Below, piece by piece: positions 5,062 through 6,436 of a stretch of 6,436 bases of DNA. Source of the stretch: an uncultured Planctomycetaceae bacterium (GTDB lineage: Bacteria > Planctomycetota > Planctomycetia > Pirellulales > JACPPG01). The first letter of the stretch is position 1; every line of letters starts with the position of its first letter. The notes under the pieces are model-generated. The model saw nothing but the letters and a program-made list of their open reading frames with translations, did not search any database and was not told where the DNA came from. The stretch is from positions 1 through 6,436 of the forward strand of contig CAMFLN010000193.1 of the NCBI GenBank assembly GCA_945957305.1, given 5' to 3'. The position numbers and the translations under genes are program-made.

Positions 5062-5673
5062 ATGAGCACCTGGACCGTCACGCGATCGAAAATACTCAGC
5101 CTGGAAGAGATCAAGGCCGTGATCGCAGACCTGAAGCGACGTGGCCGACGATCCGAGAACAGCCGCAGGAATCTCGTGTTGTTCCGCCTGGCAACCTGCT
5201 GCGGGCTGCGGGCCTCAGAGTTGACCCGCCTGACGCTCGACAACGTGCGAGTCAGCAGCACGAGCCCAAGCATTCGAGTGCCGAAGTCGATCGGCAAGGG
5301 TGGCAAGGCTCGTGTGGTGCCACTCACGTTCGACCAGGGAACGCTGGACGACCTACGCGCCTGGAAGCAAAGCCGCTTGTCGCAGGGTGCCACGGGCTCC
5401 GACTTGTTCCTGGTGGCGCGCACGGGCAAAGCCATCGACAGGAAGAATGCCCGCCGGCGCTACAAGGCTTGCTGCCGTGTGCTCGGCAACGAACGCCAAC
5501 GCGAAGTCACGATCCACCACGGACGACACAGCTTTGTCAGCCATGCTCTGCACAGGGGCATCAGCCCTGTGGTTGTGAAGGAAGCGGCCGGCCATGCTTC
5601 ACTGGCAACCACGTCCATCTACGCCCACTTGGTTGACGATCACGACGGAACGATCGGCAGCTTGTTCGCCTAG
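5062..5673 (+). CDS. Tyrosine recombinase/integrase, catalytic domain only (203 aa)
   Basis: This is a site-specific tyrosine recombinase of the phage integrase family, which breaks and rejoins DNA through a phosphotyrosine link. All six active-site residues are in place: Arg50 in CCGLRASELTRL, Lys82 in GKGGKARVVPL, His152 and Arg155 in IHHGRHSFVSHAL, His178 in AAGHASLATTSIY, and the nucleophile Tyr187. At 203 aa it is much shorter than XerC/XerD-type enzymes (about 300 aa). It starts directly at the catalytic domain, with no N-terminal SAM-like core-binding domain. The start is sound, with GAGGA at 5050-5054, 7 nt before the ATG, and no upstream frame supplies the missing domain. I recall such solo-domain recombinases as common in planctomycetes. 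It looks active, but its target site is not identifiable here. Confidence 0.93.
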   Translation: MSTWTVTRSKILSLEEIKAVIADLKRRGRRSENSRRNLVLFRLATCCGLRASELTRLTLDNVRVSSTSPSIRVPKSIGKGGKARVVPLTFDQGTLDDLRAWKQSRLSQGATGSDLFLVARTGKAIDRKNARRRYKACCRVLGNERQREVTIHHGRHSFVSHALHRGISPVVVKEAAGHASLATTSIYAHLVDDHDGTIGSLFA

Positions 5674-5711
5674 ATTCTGGATGCCTGCGAATCGTGGCGA
5701 CCCGGGGGTGG

Positions 5712-5796
5712 GTCAAATTCTGAATCGAAGGGGTTATGTCACGAGGGACGCGCGGCCCCGCCCTTTCGACGCGCACGGCGGCAGTCAAATTTGGAA
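5712..5796. repeat. Degenerate direct repeat GTCAAATTCTGAA / GTCAAATTTGGAA
   Basis: The copy at 5712-5724 and the copy at 5784-5796 match in 11 of 13 bases and are 72 bp apart, both just downstream of the tyrosine recombinase gene. They might be recombinase arm sites or remnants of a dispersed element, or they may be chance. The similarity is seen; the role is speculative. Confidence 0.3.
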
Positions 5797-5884
5797 ACCG
5801 GCGCTTCACGGCGCAGGCATCCGGCATCAAGCCGCGAGCGTCGTTGCCATTTCATCCGGACACGATTACTTCCACACTTACATG

Positions 5885-5896
5885 AAGTGGCCACTT
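5885..5896. promoter_or_regulatory. 12-bp palindrome AAGTGGCCACTT upstream of the promoter, candidate operator
   Basis: This perfect palindrome ends 5 bp before the -35 box of the promoter at 5902-5930. Its half-site GCCACTT (5890-5896) recurs in the same direction at 5911-5917, 21 bp or two helical turns away, between the -35 and -10 boxes. It is a plausible regulator-binding site, by inference from position and symmetry. Confidence 0.45.
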
Positions 5897-5901
5897 TTGT
5901 T

Positions 5902-5930
5902 TTGACACTTGCCACTTATTTTGGTAACAT
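5902..5930 (+). promoter_or_regulatory. Sigma70-type promoter for the transglutaminase-like gene
   Basis: TTGACA (5902-5907) matches the -35 consensus exactly. TAACAT (5925-5930) matches five of six bases of a... rather four of six bases of TATAAT (T, A, A at position 3 differing, final T kept), with the optimal 17-bp spacing. Transcription would start near 5937, giving a leader of about 55 nt before the ATG at 5992. This is the clearest promoter in the window. Confidence 0.75.
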
Positions 5931-5939
5931 CCGCTCTTA

Positions 5940-5989
5940 CGGGGAGAGTCATCTAGGAGTGCGACAGCGCAAACTCTAAGGACTCCCCG
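5940..5989 (+). promoter_or_regulatory. Leader hairpin next to the ribosome-binding site
   Basis: CGGGGAG (5940-5946) can pair with CTCCCCG (5983-5989), enclosing almost the whole leader. The likely Shine-Dalgarno AAGGA (5978-5982) sits just inside the 3' arm, 9 nt before the ATG, so the fold could limit ribosome access. Pairing is seen in the sequence; a regulatory role is inference. Confidence 0.4.
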
Positions 5990-5991
5990 CG

Positions 5992-6436
5992 ATGGCCGAG
6001 CATCTTCAAGACCTGCTAGCTGGCAATGATTTTGCCGCTCTTCCGCAGGACATTGCGACCATCAATCTGATGTGCGCTACGGACTTGCCTGGTAGCGAGT
6101 CTCTCTCGATCCCTGACATGCTGTCATGGCTTGACGATGCGGCCGACGCAATTCGGATCGACAAAGAAGCGGGATATGCCAGGTTCTTGGACGCGCCAGG
6201 CTCATTCGACAATTCGCAAGCCAAGTTTTGCATCGTGCAAATGGTGACGTTGCTTCAGCAAAGGCTCGGCGCGCGCTACAACCCAAAATGGAAGGACTTT
6301 ACACCAGATAACCCACCACCACCGGACTATCGCATTGATGCGAACGACATGTTCCTACATGCGATCATCGACGGTATCGGCGGTACGTGCGCTTCACTTC
6401 CATTCCTGTATGTGGCGATTGGGCGTCGGCTCGGAT
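5992..6436 (+). CDS. SirB1/transglutaminase-core family protein, 3'-truncated by window edge
   Basis: The first 148 residues are visible and the frame is open at the right edge. Residues 19-95 form the helical N-terminal domain of the SirB1-like family (the stretch DIATINLMCATDLPG, then FDNSQAKFCIVQMVTLLQQ). LGARYNP follows at 92-98. The motif GGTCASLPFLYVAIGRRLG at 130-148 carries Cys133, the expected catalytic-type cysteine of the transglutaminase fold; the matching His and Asp would lie beyond the window. Related planctomycete proteins have the same GGTCAS-P-LYVA-GRRLG motif. The substrate is not known for this family. The start is supported by AAGGA at 5978-5982 and by a strong promoter 62 bp upstream. 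The upstream direct palindrome and leader hairpin suggest regulated expression. Confidence 0.85.
   Translation, partial: MAEHLQDLLAGNDFAALPQDIATINLMCATDLPGSESLSIPDMLSWLDDAADAIRIDKEAGYARFLDAPGSFDNSQAKFCIVQMVTLLQQRLGARYNPKWKDFTPDNPPPPDYRIDANDMFLHAIIDGIGGTCASLPFLYVAIGRRLG

Larger units (their letters stand above)
5674..5991. other. Intergenic region with degenerate direct repeats and promoter of the last gene
   Basis: No gene is supported in these 318 bp. The left part contains two related 13-mers (5712-5724 and 5784-5796, beginning GTCAAATT). The right part, from about 5875, is the promoter and leader of the transglutaminase-like gene. No intrinsic terminator with a T-run was found after the tyrosine recombinase stop codon. 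Confidence 0.55.

Noticed and set aside
5561..5830. 89-aa minus-strand open frame after the tyrosine recombinase
   Set aside because: It overlaps the catalytic 3' end of the recombinase and has shadow-type composition.
1..6436. CRISPR array, tRNA or rRNA genes, insertion-sequence ends
   Set aside because: No regularly spaced repeats, no cloverleaf-like sequence or rRNA-like stretch, and no transposase with flanking terminal inverted repeats were seen.

Overview
The window most resembles accessory DNA from a planctomycete, probably of the Pirellulales type. Three protein signatures support this. The last gene is a SirB1/transglutaminase-core protein with the motif GGTCASLPFLYVAIGRRLG, in the style common in planctomycetes. 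A catalytic-domain-only tyrosine recombinase resembles a type I associate with planctomycetes. A short protein begins with a degenerate form of the planctomycete RR-WFQF-LRTLL...WLGW...RER N-terminus. GC content looks to be in the mid-50s percent by eye. No database search was possible, so the taxonomic call is inference.

Layout, left to right. (1) Bases 1-549 are the C-terminal end of a gene that enters from the left edge. It has two helix-turn-helix units, each followed by DGRTRR, like the tail of planctomycete large serine recombinases, and it is closed by an excellent intrinsic terminator (579-608). (2) 746-1474 holds three small unknown ORFs in the same reading frame, with gaps of exactly 27 nt; the third ends in a membrane segment. 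(3) 1594-1905 is a short membrane-anchored protein of the planctomycete WLGW type whose C-terminus appears frameshifted, followed by about 300 bp with no gene. (4) 2208-4229 is the most coherent unit. An XRE-type repressor gene on the minus strand is divergent from a plus-strand pair encoding a 385-aa protein with one membrane segment and a coiled coil, and a 155-aa three-segment membrane protein. Inverted repeats in the shared upstream region are candidate operators. (5) 4230-5061 is an 832-bp stretch with no convincing gene and many inverted repeats. (6) 5062-5673 is the tyrosine recombinase with all six catalytic residues. (7) 5674-5991 is intergenic and contains a near-consensus sigma70-type promoter with several CACTT motifs and a hairpin leader. 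(8) 5992 to the right edge is the start of the transglutaminase-like gene.

Recombinase genes lie on both sides of a set of small, unrecognised and partly decayed genes, so this looks like an integration hot spot or genomic island. The best candidate for an undescribed system is the XRE-controlled two-gene membrane cassette at 2208-4229. No function can be assigned to it from the sequence alone.
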